Origin: Adineta vaga
Taxonomy: Eukaryota; Rotifera
NCBI GenBank assembly: GCA_021613535.1
Contig: CP075497.1
Coordinates: 7,626,001-7,690,000 of the forward strand
Direction: 5' to 3'
Length of the DNA: 64,000 bases
Below, piece by piece: positions 63,043 through 64,000 of this stretch. The notes under the pieces were generated by a model that made no database searches, had not been told where the DNA came from, and saw nothing but the letters and a program-made list of their open reading frames with translations. The position numbers and the translations under genes are program-made. Position 1 is the stretch's first letter; the number at the start of each line of letters is the position of its first letter.

Positions 63043-64000
63043 ATGAAGAGAAAAGAAAAAATACAAACATTTGATTTAATTGCTGAGATAGATTTATCTA
63101 TTCTAGACAATTTCTTTTCCTCTATTGTTATATGTATGATCGAAGATCTTTCATACTTATATTTTAACGATTCGGTCATAATTCATAATTTGACCAATTA
63201 TGGTGTTCAAGAATCATCCGTGGCTATCTTTCCACCAACAGATTCAATTGATTCTTCACATCCTTATCCAGTACAATTTAACATAATACTTGCTATTATG
63301 GGTACATTTATTTCATTACTAACTGTATGTGGAAATGTACTTGTACTTCTATCATTTTTTGTCGATCGACAAATACGTCAACCAACAAATTATTTCATAT
63401 TTTCGTTGGCTGTAAGTGATTTTCTCATTGGATTTGTTTCGATGCCATTTTTAACATTAGCAATATATAAGAATAAATGGGTGCTCGGATCATTCTTATG
63501 CGATATCTGGTTATCATTAGATTATACTATCTGTTTAGCGTCCATTTATACAGTACTTTTAATTACCGTTGATCGTTTTTGTTCAGTTAAAATTCCTGCA
63601 AAATATCGTAATTGGAGAACAGAAAAACGAATTATTTCTCTGGTGCTTTTAACATGGCTTGTTCCTGCAGTTATTTTCTTTGCTTCAACTATGGGTTATC
63701 CATTATTTAGTAAGAGACCAAATCTAAGTAAAATTGATCTACAATGCGAGTAAGAAACGAAAAATGAAAGAAACGAAAAATAGAAATGAAATATTTCTTC
63801 TATTGTAGTGTACAATGGAATAAAAATCCTTATTTTAATCTTGGTTCGTTTATTTGCTGATGAAAATATCAAATTTTAAATCATGAAAATATTTCTTTTA
63901 GGTCTTACAATTGGCTATTTTTGGGTGACACTTTTAGTAATGTTTACACTTTACTTTTTTATCTATCAAGTTGCAAGTGCACTTGAAAAACGTTCACAAG
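63043..64000 (+). CDS. Muscarinic-type acetylcholine receptor (GPCR), 5' part
   Basis: Seen: first exon from ATG 63043 (an alternative start is ATG 63133) to about 63749, then exons at about 63809 and 63901, cut by the window end. Class A features are TM1 with GNVLVLLSFF, TM2 SLAVSDFLIGF, TM3 CDIWLSLDYTICLASIYTVL with the amine-binding Asp of DY, DRF in place of DRY, TM4 VLLTWLVPAVIFF, and TM5 YFWVTLLVMFTLYFFIYQVA. The intracellular loop SVKIPAKYRNWRTEKR is characteristic of invertebrate muscarinic receptors of the mAChR-B/GAR-2 type. Known: these are metabotropic acetylcholine receptors, usually coupled to Gi in that subtype. TM6, TM7 and the long third loop lie beyond the window, so ligand class rests on TM3 and the second loop. 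Confidence 0.8.

Overview
The window is nuclear DNA from a small invertebrate animal, most likely a bdelloid rotifer. The evidence is an AT-rich background, genes split by many very short GT-AG introns (mostly about 45-80 bases), a clearly bilaterian gene set (RIM, a muscarinic-type receptor, laminin-G and C1q proteins, delta-catenin, a chitin-binding domain) and, among these, two genes of microbial type (intradiol dioxygenase, free-methionine-sulfoxide reductase). The rotifer assignment is an inference; no rRNA, tRNA or spliced-leader gene was seen to confirm it.

Layout. 1-659 (+): 3' end of a delta/p120-catenin gene. 1016-4746 (-): DRC7, a motile-cilium dynein-regulatory-complex subunit. 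5317-6211 (-): small MAPEG-type membrane protein. 6927-10023 (-): FAM234-like FG-GAP membrane protein. 10996-14950 (+): tandem pair of secreted intradiol ring-cleavage dioxygenases, both with frame breaks. 15371-17420 (-): secreted protein with about eight EGF-like repeats and a chitin-binding domain. 18120-23526 (+): two charged, Gln/Asn-rich proteins, the second tentatively JHY-like. 23641-24262 (+): GAF-type free methionine-(R)-sulfoxide reductase. 25608-26706 (+): collagen/C1q protein with a frame break near its end. 28462-33169 (+): RIM, the presynaptic active-zone scaffold. 34620-39768 (-): SLC45-type sugar transporter whose first long intron holds an opposite-strand single-pass membrane-protein gene (38139-39011). 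41786-41971 (+): possible small hydrophilic protein. 44575-48928 (+): laminin-G repeat protein, neurexin-like without EGF modules. 50361-56254 (+): EGF-repeat protein followed by a membrane-spanning stretch and a WD40 repeat region. 57072-58479 (-): GDP-L-fucose synthase. 59110-59898 (+): TAF9. 60655-61161 (-): unrecognised 168-residue protein. 63043-64000 (+): muscarinic-type receptor, cut by the window end.

There is no operon logic; neighbours are mostly unrelated. Loose themes are cilia (DRC7, perhaps the JHY-like pair), synapse and signalling (RIM, receptor, laminin-G protein), and extracellular modular proteins (EGF/chitin-binding, C1q, EGF-WD40).

Most notable: (1) the EGF - hydrophobic segment - WD40 architecture at 50361-56254, which matches no family I know. 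Its membrane segment lies exactly in a possible 59-base GT-AG intron, and removing it restores the frame into the WD40 half. (2) The tandem dioxygenases with three single-base frame breaks. (3) Several single-base breaks that fall in fast-evolving extracellular genes, while the core genes I traced read cleanly.
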